64,000 nucleotides of DNA, from positions 310,001-374,000 of the forward strand of contig NZ_AUUA01000001.1 of the NCBI RefSeq assembly GCF_000439085.1. Reading direction: 5' to 3'. The first letter of the stretch is position 1. Every line of letters begins with the position of its first letter. Under the pieces are notes generated by a model that was not told where the DNA came from, made no database searches, and worked only from the letters and a program-made list of their open reading frames with translations. Positions 1 to 11,575 of the stretch are shown here, in pieces. Source of the DNA: Leminorella grimontii ATCC 33999 = DSM 5078 (GTDB taxonomy: Bacteria; Pseudomonadota; Gammaproteobacteria; Enterobacterales; Enterobacteriaceae). Both the position numbers and the translations under genes were made by a program.

Positions 1-406
1 CAATATCGTCCAGCCGCATTGGGTGGGCTCCCAACCGTTCATAAGGGCGCAGGTGGGTGCCTTCGGCCAGAAGCCAACTGTCCGTTTCCTGCAGCAGTAG
101 GCCAAAGCGGTAGGGATCTTCGATAACCTGCCGATACCGATCCCATTCGACGGCGAGTTGATAACGATAGGGCGCGTTGCGATGAGGCAGAACGCCTTGA
201 AAGAAGCCGCTATGTTCGCCCGGCGTTAGGGTAAGCAGCGAGGCGCCGCTGTCTTTATCCAAAACGGTAACGCGCGAAGCGTCAGGCAGGAATGCGCTGA
301 TGGTGAGTCCGTCTTCCGTTGCGTGAGGGCCCAAAATGGAGAACGGATCCGCGCATTTTCCCAACGACAGTCGTTGGATCACTTTTTCATCGATCGCTGT
401 CGACAT
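1..406 (-). CDS. glgB: 1,4-alpha-glucan branching enzyme, N-terminal part (runs off left edge)
   Basis: Glycogen branching enzyme forms alpha-1,6 branches in glycogen in the cytoplasm. Only the first 135 or so codons are inside the window; the family is about 730 residues long, so the catalytic barrel lies to the left. Reading from the ATG at 406 gives MSTAIDEKVIQRLSLG, followed by a segment with DPFSILGPH, which is typical of the GlgB N-terminal carbohydrate-binding domain, and later EDPYRFG and LAEGTHLRPYERLGAHP, also characteristic of GlgB. A GGGAGAAT ribosome site precedes this ATG; an ATG 5 bases upstream is in another frame and stops after 7 codons. The rest of the glg operon would be expected to the left. 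Confidence 0.9.
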   Translation of the reverse strand, partial: MSTAIDEKVIQRLSLGKCADPFSILGPHATEDGLTISAFLPDASRVTVLDKDSGASLLTLTPGEHSGFFQGVLPHRNAPYRYQLAVEWDRYRQVIEDPYRFGLLLQETDSWLLAEGTHLRPYERLGAHPMRLDDI

Positions 407-942
407 CCATATTCTCCCTTTGCGTTTTGTGGCTATAAAAAAAGAATAGCCGAAAAAAATAAACAACGTCCCCATCGCAAAATGCAAAGCGACATTAATG
501 GATTACATAATTAACAATACGCAATTGATAAATGAATTCTGTGAGGCGCTTCTTATATTGTTCTCTCTTTTTAGCCAGATAGCTCAATATGTTACTTGGG
601 TTGTTTTTATTAATTAAATAAAGGCGAGTTTCCGGTCTCTTTGAAATTCAAATCTCATTTTTTCAGCGGAGAAGCCTGTGCGCGGCGGCGCTTGTAGCGG
701 TCATTCAGGGAAGCCGAGTAGGCGCGCAGAATACTGAAAATGAGACTCAAATATTATGTGCTATTAATATTATCGCCGTTGATTTTAAATGAATAAACGA
801 GGTTTGTTATGTGCTATAAGCGTTGTCGGTGCTATTGAAATAGATGGAAGTAGGAAAAATAAAGCGAGGGGATTTATCTTTTTAATTAAAACAGGGTTCC
901 TGTTTAGCAACTGTGACAGTTAGCTCATTTTCTGGAGGAAAT
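407..942. other. Intergenic region between glgB and yedI
   Basis: An AT-rich gene-free stretch of about 535 bases. It must hold the glgB promoter. The only structure seen is an isolated GC-rich segment bounded by inverted repeats at 653-745, annotated separately. No convincing gene was found. Confidence 0.6.
653..745. repeat. Inverted-repeat element with GC-rich core, possible miniature element
   Basis: TCTCATTTTTTCAG at 653-666 is the near-perfect inverse of CTGAAAATGAGA at 734-745. Inside, CTGTGCGCG (from about 675) can pair with CGCGCAG (from about 723), so the whole 93 bases can fold into one long imperfect hairpin. The pentamer TCAAA stands directly outside on the left (648-652) and one base outside on the right (747-751), which resembles a target-site duplication. 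The core is far richer in GC than its surroundings. On the minus strand a 31-codon ORF (750-655, TTG start, no ribosome site) spans the core. It could be a miniature inverted-repeat element or a structured RNA; no second copy was noticed in the window. Confidence 0.4.
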
Positions 943-968
943 AAAAAACCGGCAACAGCCGGTTTTTT
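943..968 (-). terminator. Rho-independent terminator after yedI
   Basis: The stem AAAAACCGGC / GCCGGTTTTT with an AACA loop has a U-tract in the minus direction and lies 15 bases past the yedI stop. The T-run on the other side makes it potentially bidirectional. Confidence 0.85.
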
Positions 969-983
969 ATTTTAAAAGTGCAA

Positions 984-1919
984 TTACGCCGCTTTTGCTG
1001 ACGACCTCATTTTCCCGACAAGCATGACGAGCAGCAAAGCGACGGCGCCGGCGACGACGCCGAAGGCCATGTTTAGCAGCGTAGGCGTCAGCGCGTGAAT
1101 AATGCGCCCGGCGATGCCGGGTACGGCGGCCAGCGCCGAATGGGCAATGCCTTCAATCACGCGGGAAACGGCGGGTATACCATGGGTTAGAATGCCGCCG
1201 CCGACCATAAACATCGCCGCCGTGCCGACGACGGAAAGGGTTTTCATCAGGTAGGGGGTGACGTTTACCAGCCCGTTGCCAACGGTGCGCAGCGCGGCGG
1301 CCTTTTTCTTAGCCAGATAGAAGCCGACGTCGTCCAGTTTGACAATACCGGCAACCAGGCCATAAACGCCGATGGTCATAATAATGGCGATGCTGGACAT
1401 CACCGTCAGTTGCTGAGAGAGCGTCGCACCAGCTACCGTACCGAGCGTAATGGCGATAATTTCTGCCGATAGAATAAAATCGGTGCGGACGGCGCCCTTG
1501 ATCTTCTCCTTCTCATAAGCGGCTATCTCTTCCGGCGTTTTTACCTCTGGTTCGCCGCCTTGGGCGTGCGCCTTGTCATCCTTGTGAAGAAAGCGGTGGG
1601 CCAGCTTTTCGACCCCTTCAAAGCAAAGGAAGATGCCGCCGAGCATGAGCAGTGGGGTTACCGCCCAAGGGATAAACGCGCTGATGGCTAACGCCAGCGG
1701 GACCAGAATCAGCTTGTTAAGGAAAGAGCCTTTCGCTACCGCCCAGACCACCGGCAGTTCGCGATCGGCCCTGACGCCGGTCACCTGCTGGGCGTTGAGC
1801 GCCAAATCGTCGCCCAAAACGCCGGACGTCTTTTTAGCCGCCATTTTGGTCATCAACGCGACGTCGTCAAGCGCGGTGGCGATATCGTCGAGTAGTGCGA
1901 GTAAGCTGCTTCCTGCCAA
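984..1919 (-). CDS. yedI: DUF808-family inner membrane protein YedI
   Basis: A multi-spanning inner membrane protein of unknown function, DUF808 family. The N-terminus ([18 protein letters not shown], then [17 protein letters not shown]) and the central [13 protein letters not shown] segment match E. coli YedI closely, and the length of 311 residues is normal. Hydrophobic segments lie at about residues 70-100, 150-195, 225-250 and 280-305. The start is a TTG at 1919, preceded by AGGAG at an 8-base spacing; no ATG fits better. It stands alone between its terminator and the pbpG pair. Its molecular function is not known, and the sequence adds no clue. Confidence 0.9.
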   Translation of the reverse strand: MAGSSLLALLDDIATALDDVALMTKMAAKKTSGVLGDDLALNAQQVTGVRADRELPVVWAVAKGSFLNKLILVPLALAISAFIPWAVTPLLMLGGIFLCFEGVEKLAHRFLHKDDKAHAQGGEPEVKTPEEIAAYEKEKIKGAVRTDFILSAEIIAITLGTVAGATLSQQLTVMSSIAIIMTIGVYGLVAGIVKLDDVGFYLAKKKAAALRTVGNGLVNVTPYLMKTLSVVGTAAMFMVGGGILTHGIPAVSRVIEGIAHSALAAVPGIAGRIIHALTPTLLNMAFGVVAGAVALLLVMLVGKMRSSAKAA

Positions 1920-2020
1920 GGGGTATTCTCCTGAGAATAAAAGATTTTTACCGATTATACGCGCAAAGGCTTATCTAAAGCTTAACAAATTATTATCAAC
2001 CGGAGCATTTTGTTAAATTA

Positions 2021-2962
2021 TCAACGCTGCGTGGTTTCAATAGCCTTCTGGCGACGATACTCCTTCGCCGCTTTGGGCACCGGCGGGGCTTCGCCAGTTT
2101 CCATCCACTTGCGCAGGCGGTTGGCGTCGGCGAAGTGGGTGTATTTACCGAAGGCGTCCAGCACCACCAGCGTTACGTCTTTCCCTGCGATAGAGGTGCG
2201 CATGGCCAGGCAGTGGCCCGCCTGATTGGTAAAGCCGGTTTTGGTCAGCTGGATTTTCCATTCGTCTTTCGTCACCAGATAGTTGGTATTGCGAAATTCC
2301 AGCGTGTAGTCCGGCTGGCGGAAGTGAACCGTTTTTTCGTGCTCGGTCGAATACTTGCTCAGCAGCGGATATTGGCGGGTCGCCAGCAGCAGGCGGGTCA
2401 GGTCTTCGGCGGTGGAGACGTTCTGCTCGGACAGCCCGGTAGGCTCGACGTAGTGGGTATTTTTCATGCCCAGCGCCTTCGCCTTGTCGTTCATCGCCTG
2501 TATAAACGCCGCATAGCCGCCGGGATAGCTGTGGGCCAGCGCCGCCGCCGCGCGGTTTTCTGACGCCATCAGCGTCATGACCATCATGTCTTCGCGGCTG
2601 GCGTGGCTGCCGACTCTGACGCGGGAATAAACGCCCTCAAGCTCCTTGGTTTGATTTATCGTTACGGGGACGACTTCCGTCAGGGGAAGCTTTTTATCCA
2701 GCACCACCATAGCGGTCATAATCTTGGTGATAGAAGCGATGGGAACCTGCTTGTTTGGATTAAGGGTATAGATGACCTTTCCCGTTTTGGTGTCGGTGAT
2801 AAGCGCGCTGCCGGAGGCGATTTCGGGCAGGCTGCTGCGCTGTGCCGCTGTAGCGGCCTCGGCTGCGTTGGTGGGAAGGGCCAGGTTGCCGCCAAGGCCC
2901 AATAGGCAAACCAGCGGTAAACTGCGATAAAACCGTTTTTTCATCATCGCTCGCTTTAACAT
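2021..2962 (-). CDS. pbpG: D-alanyl-D-alanine endopeptidase, PBP7 type (copy 1)
   Basis: A periplasmic serine peptidase of the S11 family that cuts D-Ala-mDAP cross-links in peptidoglycan. All three penicillin-binding motifs are present: SITK at 77-80 (nucleophile Ser77), SEN at 134-136 and KTG at 241-243. An N-terminal signal sequence covers about residues 1-34, ending near AEAA. The 313 residues match the PBP7/8 family. The start at 2962 has a GGGAAG ribosome site; ATGs at residues 6 and 7 are alternatives. A second, clearly homologous gene lies 71 bases upstream in the same direction, so this is a tandem duplication and the two may be co-transcribed. Confidence 0.9.
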   Translation of the reverse strand: MLKRAMMKKRFYRSLPLVCLLGLGGNLALPTNAAEAATAAQRSSLPEIASGSALITDTKTGKVIYTLNPNKQVPIASITKIMTAMVVLDKKLPLTEVVPVTINQTKELEGVYSRVRVGSHASREDMMVMTLMASENRAAAALAHSYPGGYAAFIQAMNDKAKALGMKNTHYVEPTGLSEQNVSTAEDLTRLLLATRQYPLLSKYSTEHEKTVHFRQPDYTLEFRNTNYLVTKDEWKIQLTKTGFTNQAGHCLAMRTSIAGKDVTLVVLDAFGKYTHFADANRLRKWMETGEAPPVPKAAKEYRRQKAIETTQR

Positions 2963-3033
2963 TTAATCTTCCCGCCGCCAGGGGCCGCTGGGTAGTGAAA
3001 TACGCCGTCTATCCGGTGATAGCGGCCGTGTCG

Positions 3034-3969
3034 TTAACTCTGTTTGACCTTCTTGGCCTTTTGCTTTTTGGGGCTCTTCTGGTTCTCGGCAATAGGCAGC
3101 GGTTTTTGCGTTTCTATCCAGGTTCTCAGCCGGTTGGCGTCGGCAAAATGGGTGTATTTCCCGTAGGCGTCCAGCATGATCAGCGCCATTTCCCGGTGGT
3201 TAATGGTGGTTCGCATCGTCAGGCAGCGCCCCGCTTCATCAGTGTAGCCGGTTTTCGTTAGCTGGATGTCCCAACTGCCGTTGCGCAGCAGGTGGTTGGT
3301 GTTATGAAACTCCAGCGTATAGGCAGGATGCTCGAACGTCACGGTTTTGCCCTGCGTGGTGCTCAGCTGGCTCAGCATCGGATATTTTTGCGTCGCCAGA
3401 ATCAGGCGGCTCAGATCGCGCGCGGTAGAGACATTCTTCTCTGAAAGGCCGGTCGGCTCAACGTAGCGGGTATTTTTCATGCCCAGCGACTTCGCCTTGG
3501 CGTTCATTGCCTTAATGAAGGCCCGATAGCCGCCCGGATAGTTGTGGGCCAGGCTTGCCGCCGCGCGGTTTTCCGATGACATCAGCGCCAGCAGCAGCAT
3601 CTCCTTGCGGGTGATTTCACTGCCGACCTTAACGCGGGAATAGACGCCCCTGAGCTCTTTGGTTTCGTTGATTTTTACCGGGATGACCTGTGACATCGGC
3701 TGCTTGGCGTCAAGCACCACCATCGCGGTCATCAGCTTGGTGAGCGACGCGATAGGAACAACCTTATCGGGATTATTGGCGTAAATGACTTTGCGGGTTT
3801 TAACGTCTACAACCAGCGCGCTCTTTGACGAAAGCGCCGGGCCGGCGGGCGTTTTTTGAGCCGGTTGGGCGTGCGAAGAGGCGCTTTTTGCCTCTGCGGA
3901 CGCTGTCATCGCAAAACCTGACGTCAATAGCGCCAGGCTCAATAAAGTTAAACGAATTTTTGTACGCAT
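3034..3969 (-). CDS. pbpG: D-alanyl-D-alanine endopeptidase, PBP7 type (copy 2)
   Basis: Paralogue of the adjacent pbpG, with the same S11 fold and motifs: SLTK at 75-78, SEN at 132-134 and KTG at 239-241. Long identical blocks such as [10 protein letters not shown]-like, [22 protein letters not shown] and [12 protein letters not shown] are shared with copy 1, while the signal peptide (cleavage likely after ASA near residue 25), the linker to residue 48 and the lysine-rich tail differ. Both catalytic sets are intact, so neither copy looks dead. This one is promoter-proximal in the pair. Which copy is orthologous to E. coli pbpG cannot be decided by eye. Confidence 0.88.
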   Translation of the reverse strand: MRTKIRLTLLSLALLTSGFAMTASAEAKSASSHAQPAQKTPAGPALSSKSALVVDVKTRKVIYANNPDKVVPIASLTKLMTAMVVLDAKQPMSQVIPVKINETKELRGVYSRVKVGSEITRKEMLLLALMSSENRAAASLAHNYPGGYRAFIKAMNAKAKSLGMKNTRYVEPTGLSEKNVSTARDLSRLILATQKYPMLSQLSTTQGKTVTFEHPAYTLEFHNTNHLLRNGSWDIQLTKTGYTDEAGRCLTMRTTINHREMALIMLDAYGKYTHFADANRLRTWIETQKPLPIAENQKSPKKQKAKKVKQS

Positions 3970-4307
3970 ATGAGATGACTTAAATAAGAGACGTAATATT
4001 GAACGAAAACGTTCAGCCAGAAAAATTATAAATTTGTATTGGCGTTACGGACAGGGGATTTATGCGTTATTTTTACCATTCAGGAGCGATTATTTGTAAT
4101 TAATTGTATTGGGCTCAAATTATTATAAATCGTGGAGCAACGCATCGCGGTGCGCAATTGAACCAGTTTGGCTAAATAATAGTCGTTTCGCCATGATGAG
4201 ACAGGCTTCAGTCGTTTTTATCGGCGGTTGATAAATTGACTCGATATAAAAGAGTTCTTATGATCCCAGCGTCATTTTTTATGCGGCCAACAAGGAAGGC
4301 GTGCTCG
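3970..4307. other. Intergenic region between pbpG copy 2 and a membrane-protein gene
   Basis: A divergent AT-rich spacer expected to carry promoters for both flanking genes. No further gene, repeat or strong hairpin was noticed. Confidence 0.5.
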
Positions 4308-4898
4308 ATGAACTATCAATCAGCAGGAATTTTTGTTTATTCTGCTACCCTGTTTTTTAAGATTATCATAGCGGTAGCGCTGTCATTTATTGGGATAGGC
4401 GCGCCGCTGTGCTATTTAGTCATTGTCGGATTAATGCTTCCCGTGGCGCTCTCTTTGCGCCTGCATCAGTTAAAAGAAAAGGGGGTTGCAACCGTTCCGC
4501 CCAGCGAGTCAGACTGGACCGTATATACCTACGGCGGCCCGATTCGGGAAAAGCGTTCCACACTGATGAATCCCTGTTTCTTTGATGAAGAAAGCGCACG
4601 CCGCTTTTTTCTTTTCGCCTTTATCGCCAAGTTCGCCGTTCAGGTAACGGCGATGGCGTTTCTAGGCATTCAAACCCTACGCATCGGACACTGGGTAATT
4701 GATGCCATATCCGCCGTTATCTTTTTAAGCATGCTGTATAGCGCGGTGAAAACGGCCTATGGCCTGTTTGTTTTAATCAAACGGCGTCAGGAAATGGAAC
4801 TCTATACGTCAGACAGCGGTTCGCAGTGGTATCGAGGATATATTTCGTGGCGCGGCCGCCGCAATAGCCTGCTGGCGCTGATGAACAGCACGCAGTAA
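4308..4898 (+). CDS. Uncharacterised inner membrane protein
   Basis: A protein of 196 residues with no family recognised. Two hydrophobic helices near the N-terminus (starting GIFVYSATLFFKIIIAVA, then a second ending near SLRLHQL) are followed by a polar loop containing TYGGPIREKRS, and two more helices lie between about residues 105 and 160 of the protein. The C-terminal tail is polar and basic (YRGYISWRGRRNS). The start at 4308 has AAGGAAGG 9 bases upstream; an in-frame ATG at 4236 would add 24 residues without a ribosome site. It is convergent with dusC, 23 bases away. The topology suggests an integral membrane protein with four helices; its role is unknown. Confidence 0.65.
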   Translation: MNYQSAGIFVYSATLFFKIIIAVALSFIGIGAPLCYLVIVGLMLPVALSLRLHQLKEKGVATVPPSESDWTVYTYGGPIREKRSTLMNPCFFDEESARRFFLFAFIAKFAVQVTAMAFLGIQTLRIGHWVIDAISAVIFLSMLYSAVKTAYGLFVLIKRRQEMELYTSDSGSQWYRGYISWRGRRNSLLALMNSTQ

Positions 4899-4921
4899 TC
4901 AATCTTCTTGAATAGGGCCGC

Positions 4922-5854
4922 TTAGGCGGCCAATAAAATGGCTGAAAGCGTTGGCGCGTCCTTCACCGTTCTTATCACCGAAAACAGCTCGTCGGCCTGT
5001 GGATAGGCCTTTTTAAGATACCCCAGCCACTGCTTGGTTCTGGCGACGTTATAGTGGCCGGTATCGTGAGGGTTTTCCGTCTGTACGTACTTTTTCAGCA
5101 GCGCCAGCGCCTGGGGCCAGGGCAGGGGAGCGGCGCGGTGTTTGACGACGGAGCCCAGGTTCGGCACGTTAAGCGCGCCGCGGCCAACCATCAGATCTTC
5201 GCATCCGCTCTGCTCAATGCAGCGCTGCCCGTCTTCGTAGCTCCAGATTTCACCGTTGGCGATAACGGGGATCGTGAGGCGTTCCCGAATATCGCCGATG
5301 GCCCGCCAGTCGATCCGCTCTGCTTTGTAGCCGTCCTCTTTGGTTCTGCCGTGGACGACGATTTCATCGGCGCCGCCTTGCTGCACCGCGTCGGCGATGT
5401 CGAACCGTCGGTCGATGGAATCCCAACCGAGGCGGACTTTTACCGAAAGCGTCTGGCCTGCCGGTACCGCTGCACGAACGGCTTTTGTGACCTGATAGAT
5501 GGTTTCCGGCTTTTTCAGCAGGCTGGCGCCGCCGTCGCTGCCGACAACGTTCTTGGCCGGGCAGCCGCAGTTGATATCGATACCGCTGGAACCCAGCTCG
5601 ACGGCGCGGGCGGCGTTTTCCGCCATCCATTCGGGGGAACTGCCGAGAAGCTGCACGCGAACCGGCGTGCCGGAGGCGGTTTTTCCTCCCCGCAGAAGCT
5701 CAGGGCTAAGGCGATAGAAGGTTTTTTTCGGCAACAGCGTATTCACCACGCGCACAAACTCCGTAACGCACAGATCGTAGTCGTTGATGTCAGTCAAAAG
5801 CTCCCGTACGAAGGCGTCTAAAACGCCTTCCATAGGGGCCAGCATAACGCGCAT
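4922..5854 (-). CDS. dusC: tRNA-dihydrouridine(16) synthase
   Basis: An FMN-dependent enzyme that reduces uridine 16 in the tRNA D-loop with NADPH. The N-terminal LAPMEGV and the catalytic NCGCPAKNV (proton-donor Cys98) are classical Dus motifs. [12 protein letters not shown] and PVIANGEI mark the FMN-binding TIM barrel, and [12 protein letters not shown] leads into the helical tRNA-binding domain. The [17 protein letters not shown] start is characteristic of the DusC subfamily. At 310 residues it is the usual length. It stands alone, convergent with the membrane-protein gene before it. Confidence 0.93.
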   Translation of the reverse strand: MRVMLAPMEGVLDAFVRELLTDINDYDLCVTEFVRVVNTLLPKKTFYRLSPELLRGGKTASGTPVRVQLLGSSPEWMAENAARAVELGSSGIDINCGCPAKNVVGSDGGASLLKKPETIYQVTKAVRAAVPAGQTLSVKVRLGWDSIDRRFDIADAVQQGGADEIVVHGRTKEDGYKAERIDWRAIGDIRERLTIPVIANGEIWSYEDGQRCIEQSGCEDLMVGRGALNVPNLGSVVKHRAAPLPWPQALALLKKYVQTENPHDTGHYNVARTKQWLGYLKKAYPQADELFSVIRTVKDAPTLSAILLAA

Positions 5855-6069
5855 GGGATCACCGAAAATGGGTTGGATAAAAAGCGGAGGGCATTCTTAC
5901 ACGTTGGGCGCTGTCTGTCATGCGTTCGTTGTATCGTAAAAAAAGAGTGATGACGATATAAAAGTTGAACGGTATCCAAAGCCCGTTGCTGAATAAGAAA
6001 GTCAGGCGATCTTCAACGCGTTGTTCTACGGAGACCGCTGCTGCTGAATACGTTGGCGTTGATACGACG

Positions 6070-6354
6070 CTATATCTTGTCTCTTGACGCTCGACTCTTA
6101 TTCGTTTGGTTGGCGGGCGCCGGGGTAGGCTCGCCTATGATAAAAGAGAGAAAATCTCTCGTACAGGCCAAGCAAAGGCATTTGATGCCGCTGTAGTTGC
6201 TGCCGAGCCAGTGGCTGTCGGACTTATTGGCGAACGTGGCCTGATACTCTATTTTAGTTCTGCCGGTTTCGACGCTTTCTTCTTCGGCTTCCGTACCGCG
6301 ATGAATATAGTTTCCACAGCGATCGCATCGATATGATTTTAAATTTGAAGTCAT
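6070..6354 (-). CDS. Small zinc-ribbon-like protein of unknown function
   Basis: A 94-residue hypothetical protein. CDRCGNY at residues 10-16 and CLCLAC at about 59-64 supply two Cys pairs that could hold one zinc ion. The segment between is acidic, and the tail is rich in Ala, Pro, Asn and basic residues. The family was not recognised. The ATG at 6354 is the first codon of the ORF. It lies in a gene-poor stretch between dusC and moeB with no obvious partner. A coding role is supported by the paired cysteines and by the lack of an alternative ORF here. Confidence 0.5.
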   Translation of the reverse strand: MTSNLKSYRCDRCGNYIHRGTEAEEESVETGRTKIEYQATFANKSDSHWLGSNYSGIKCLCLACTRDFLSFIIGEPTPAPANQTNKSRASRDKI

Positions 6355-6507
6355 GAAAAAGGGCTTCCTGCTGCCGCTTAACCAAATAAACTCTCAATCT
6401 ACAATAAAATAGTTTCTTTTAGAAATAGTTTGTTGTTTGTCTAAGTGTTTGATCGCAAATATAAGAGAGAATATGGGGAGGTCGGATGTGTGACGATGTC
6501 ACTATAT

Positions 6508-6544
6508 GGCCGCCAAGCGCACGTTGTCGCTCGGCGGCCCTTTT
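6508..6544. terminator. Stem-loop downstream of moeB
   Basis: GGCCGCC and GGCGGCC form a strong stem, extended by AAGCG / CGCT. The T-run (CTTTTAT) follows on the plus strand; in the moeB direction the tail is AT-rich but not a clean U-tract. It probably closes the moeAB transcript. Confidence 0.45.
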
Positions 6545-6568
6545 ATCGGCACCGCATTACTTCCGCCT

Positions 6569-7324
6569 TTAGGCGGCAGAACATACGGGACAGGCGGGGT
6601 CTTTCGGCAGCTTTATTTCTCTAAACTGCATAGTCATCGCATCAATCATCAGCAGGCGGCCGCTCAGGGGCATACCGTAGCCGGTCAACACCTTGATGGT
6701 TTCCATTGCCTGCATCGTGCCTACCATTCCAACCAGCGGCGACATAACGCCTGCCTCTACGCAGGTCAGCGCCTCGCTGCCGAACAGTCGGCTCAGGCAG
6801 CGGTAGCAGGGTTCCCCCGGGCGGTAAGTAAAGACGCTGACCTGGCCCTCCATGCGGATAGCCGCGCCGGAGACCAGCGGTTTTTTAAGATTAAAGCAGA
6901 CCTGATTAAGCTGATTGCGGGTTTCTACGTTATCCGTGCAGTCCACAACGATGTCGACGCCGCTGGCCAGCGCCGTCAGCTTGGCGTCGTCGGGCCGCGC
7001 GTTAACCTTTTTGAGCGTAACGCCCGGATTGATTTCCGCGAGCGTTGCGGCGGCGGAGTCGACTTTAGGTACGTCAATGCGGTCATCGCGGTGCAGAATT
7101 TGTCGCTGCAGGTTGGAGAGGGATACGGTATCGAAGTCCAACAGCGTCATTGAACCGATGCCGGCGGCGGCGAGGTACTGCGTTGCCGCGCAGCCCAGCC
7201 CTCCCAGCCCGACGATCAGCGCCGAAGAGGCCTTCAGCTTTTCCTGACCGTCGAAGTCAAAGCCGCGCAGAATAATCTGGCGGTTGTAGCGCAGCATTTC
7301 GCGATCGCTTAATTCCGGCAGCAT
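6569..7324 (-). CDS. moeB: Molybdopterin-synthase adenylyltransferase
   Basis: Adenylates the C-terminal glycine of the MoaD subunit of molybdopterin synthase so that it can be charged with sulfur. It is an E1-like Rossmann enzyme: GLGGLG at 39-44 binds ATP, DCTDN at 128-132 is conserved, and CYRC (173, 176) with CPVC (245, 248) form the structural zinc site. At 251 residues it is normal in length. It follows moeA with a 2-base gap, as in E. coli, and so forms the moeAB operon for molybdenum cofactor synthesis. Confidence 0.95.
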   Translation of the reverse strand: MLPELSDREMLRYNRQIILRGFDFDGQEKLKASSALIVGLGGLGCAATQYLAAAGIGSMTLLDFDTVSLSNLQRQILHRDDRIDVPKVDSAAATLAEINPGVTLKKVNARPDDAKLTALASGVDIVVDCTDNVETRNQLNQVCFNLKKPLVSGAAIRMEGQVSVFTYRPGEPCYRCLSRLFGSEALTCVEAGVMSPLVGMVGTMQAMETIKVLTGYGMPLSGRLLMIDAMTMQFREIKLPKDPACPVCSAA

Positions 7325-7326
7325 GT

Positions 7327-8568
7327 TTAGCGCTCCAGCAGGTGGTTAAAGGGCTCAACGGTGACCCACTCACCGGCCGCGACTGCGCCGCGTTCGCGCT
7401 CAAGAACGATAAAGCAGTTGCCTTGGCTAAACGAGGTGAAAACGTGAGAACCCTGATGGCCGGTGGTGCTCACCTCAAGCATGCCCTCGGCGTTGACGCT
7501 AAGCACGCCGCGCTGGAAGTCCAGTCGGCCCGGCGTTTTTTTAAGCGGCGAGGTGGTCTTGACCTTAAAGCGCTTCGGCGGCTGCCATTGGCTGTAGCCG
7601 GAAAGCTTGATAAGCAGCGGCTGAACGAGCTGGTAGAAGGTCAGCGCGGCGGAAACCGGGTTGCCCGGCAGGCCGCAGAACAGGGCGTTGTCCAGCCTGC
7701 CGAAGGCAAAGGGCTTACCCGGCTTGATAGCCAGCTTCCAAAAGGCGATTTCACCAAGTTCATCCAGAATCTGCTTGGTGTAGTCCGCTTCGCCCACGGA
7801 GACGCCGCCGCTGGTGATCACCACGTCGGCCTGCGCGTCGGCGTCTTTGAACGCCTGGCGCAGCGCCTGCTCGTCGTCGCGGATGATGCCAAAGTCGATA
7901 ACGTCGCAGCCGAGCTGTTCAAGCATCAGGCGAACGGTAAAGCGGTTGGTGTCGTAGATCTGCCCGTCGGCAAGGGGCTGACCAACGGCCTGCAGCTCAT
8001 CGCCGGTAGAAAACAGCGCAACCTTCAGGCGGCGATAAACGGTCGCCTGCGCGATGCCAAGAGAGGCTAGAATCGGCAGCTCGGCGACGCCCAGGCGTGA
8101 GCCTGCGGGCAGCACTTCAGCGCCGCAGCGAACGTCTTCGCCGGCGCGGCGCACGTTTTGCCCCGGCTTAGGCAGATGGGTAAAGCGTACGCCGTTTTCC
8201 AGCACTTCGGCCTGTTCCTGCATAATGACCGCCTCCGTTCCTTCAGGAACCGGCGCGCCCGTCATAATGCGAATGCAGCTGCCGGCGGGCCACTGGCCCT
8301 GAAACGGCTGGCCGGCAAAGGCTTTGCCCGCGACAGGCAGTACGGCGTCCAACGTGACGTCCGCCAGGCGAACGGCATAGCCGTCCATCGCCGAATTGTC
8401 GAAGGGGGGAACGTTAAGCGGTGAAATCAGAGGTTGGGCGGTAATGCGCCCGACGGCCTGCACGAGGGGGATCTGTTCCGTTTGCGTAATCGCGGCGGAT
8501 TGAGAAAGAAGTTTTTCTAAAGCCTGTTCCAGAGAAAGCAGCGATGAGGTAGTTGAACAGCAGTCCAT
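7327..8568 (-). CDS. moeA: Molybdopterin molybdotransferase
   Basis: Inserts molybdate into adenylated molybdopterin. The protein of 413 residues shows the MoeA landmarks: [17 protein letters not shown] near residues 55-70, [15 protein letters not shown] near 105, the FSTGDEL and IYDTNR segments, [14 protein letters not shown] in the MoaB/Mog-like domain, and the LPGNPVSA loop. The divergent region to folE (8569-8786) should contain its promoter. It is co-directional with moeB. Confidence 0.95.
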   Translation of the reverse strand: MDCCSTTSSLLSLEQALEKLLSQSAAITQTEQIPLVQAVGRITAQPLISPLNVPPFDNSAMDGYAVRLADVTLDAVLPVAGKAFAGQPFQGQWPAGSCIRIMTGAPVPEGTEAVIMQEQAEVLENGVRFTHLPKPGQNVRRAGEDVRCGAEVLPAGSRLGVAELPILASLGIAQATVYRRLKVALFSTGDELQAVGQPLADGQIYDTNRFTVRLMLEQLGCDVIDFGIIRDDEQALRQAFKDADAQADVVITSGGVSVGEADYTKQILDELGEIAFWKLAIKPGKPFAFGRLDNALFCGLPGNPVSAALTFYQLVQPLLIKLSGYSQWQPPKRFKVKTTSPLKKTPGRLDFQRGVLSVNAEGMLEVSTTGHQGSHVFTSFSQGNCFIVLERERGAVAAGEWVTVEPFNHLLER

Positions 8569-8786
8569 TCGACGGCTCCATTACAAACCCGAGGGTTGAG
8601 CTGAAAAAAGTGGCCTCTATTATGCCCGATTTACCGGCGGTGAGCACACTCGTTTTATGTCGGTTATTTATCCACAGCGACCGGCGTTAACAAAATTTCT
8701 ACAGAGGGCTGGATAAAGACGGCGGCCTAAATTACAGTGTTGGGCTGTGATCCCCATCAAACTATTTTCATTTCACGGAGCAAGCC

Positions 8787-9458
8787 ATGTCGTCGCTGAG
8801 TCAGGAAGCCATATTAGTCCACGCCGCGCTGGAGGCCAAAGGGCTCGAAACGCCGCTGCGGGGAACGCCCGTGGATGCCGATACGCGCAAGCAGAAAATC
8901 GAAGAGCATATGACGGCGATAATGGGGCTGTTGAATCTCGATTTAACCGACGACAGCCTGGCTGAAACCCCTTCGCGCATCGCCAAGATGTACGTTGATG
9001 AGGTTTTTTCCGGCCTGGACTACGCCAATTTTCCTAAAATCACGCTGATTGAGAACAAGATGCGGGTCGATGAGATGGTAACGGTGCGCGATATCACCCT
9101 GACCAGCACCTGCGAGCACCACTTTGTCACCATCGATGGGAAGGCGACGGTAGCCTACATTCCAAAGGATTACGTGATCGGCCTGTCGAAGATTAACCGC
9201 ATCGTCAGGTTTTTCTCCCAGCGTCCGCAGGTGCAGGAGCGTTTGACTCAGCAGATCCTGGTTGCGCTGCAAACGCTCTTGGGCACGACCAACGTAGCGG
9301 TGTCTATTGACGCCATCCACTACTGCGTAAAATCACGCGGCGTCTGTGACGCAACCAGCTCGACCAGCACCACGTCGCTGGGCGGCATATTCAAAAGCAA
9401 TCCGAGCACGCGCCAGGAGTTTTTACGCTCGGTTCGCCACGCTCCCCACCACCCCTAA
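8787..9458 (+). CDS. folE: GTP cyclohydrolase I
   Basis: Converts GTP to 7,8-dihydroneopterin triphosphate, the first step of folate synthesis. The zinc ligands of the family are at Cys109, His112 (motif CEHH) and Cys180 ([11 protein letters not shown]). [11 protein letters not shown] and [10 protein letters not shown] are further signatures. Length 223 is typical of the type IA enzyme. The start has an upstream GGAGC site. yeiB follows after 9 bases, so the two are likely one transcript, as in E. coli. Confidence 0.96.
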   Translation: MSSLSQEAILVHAALEAKGLETPLRGTPVDADTRKQKIEEHMTAIMGLLNLDLTDDSLAETPSRIAKMYVDEVFSGLDYANFPKITLIENKMRVDEMVTVRDITLTSTCEHHFVTIDGKATVAYIPKDYVIGLSKINRIVRFFSQRPQVQERLTQQILVALQTLLGTTNVAVSIDAIHYCVKSRGVCDATSSTSTTSLGGIFKSNPSTRQEFLRSVRHAPHHP

Positions 9459-9467
9459 TCGATAACC

Positions 9468-11575
<2,108 letters not shown>

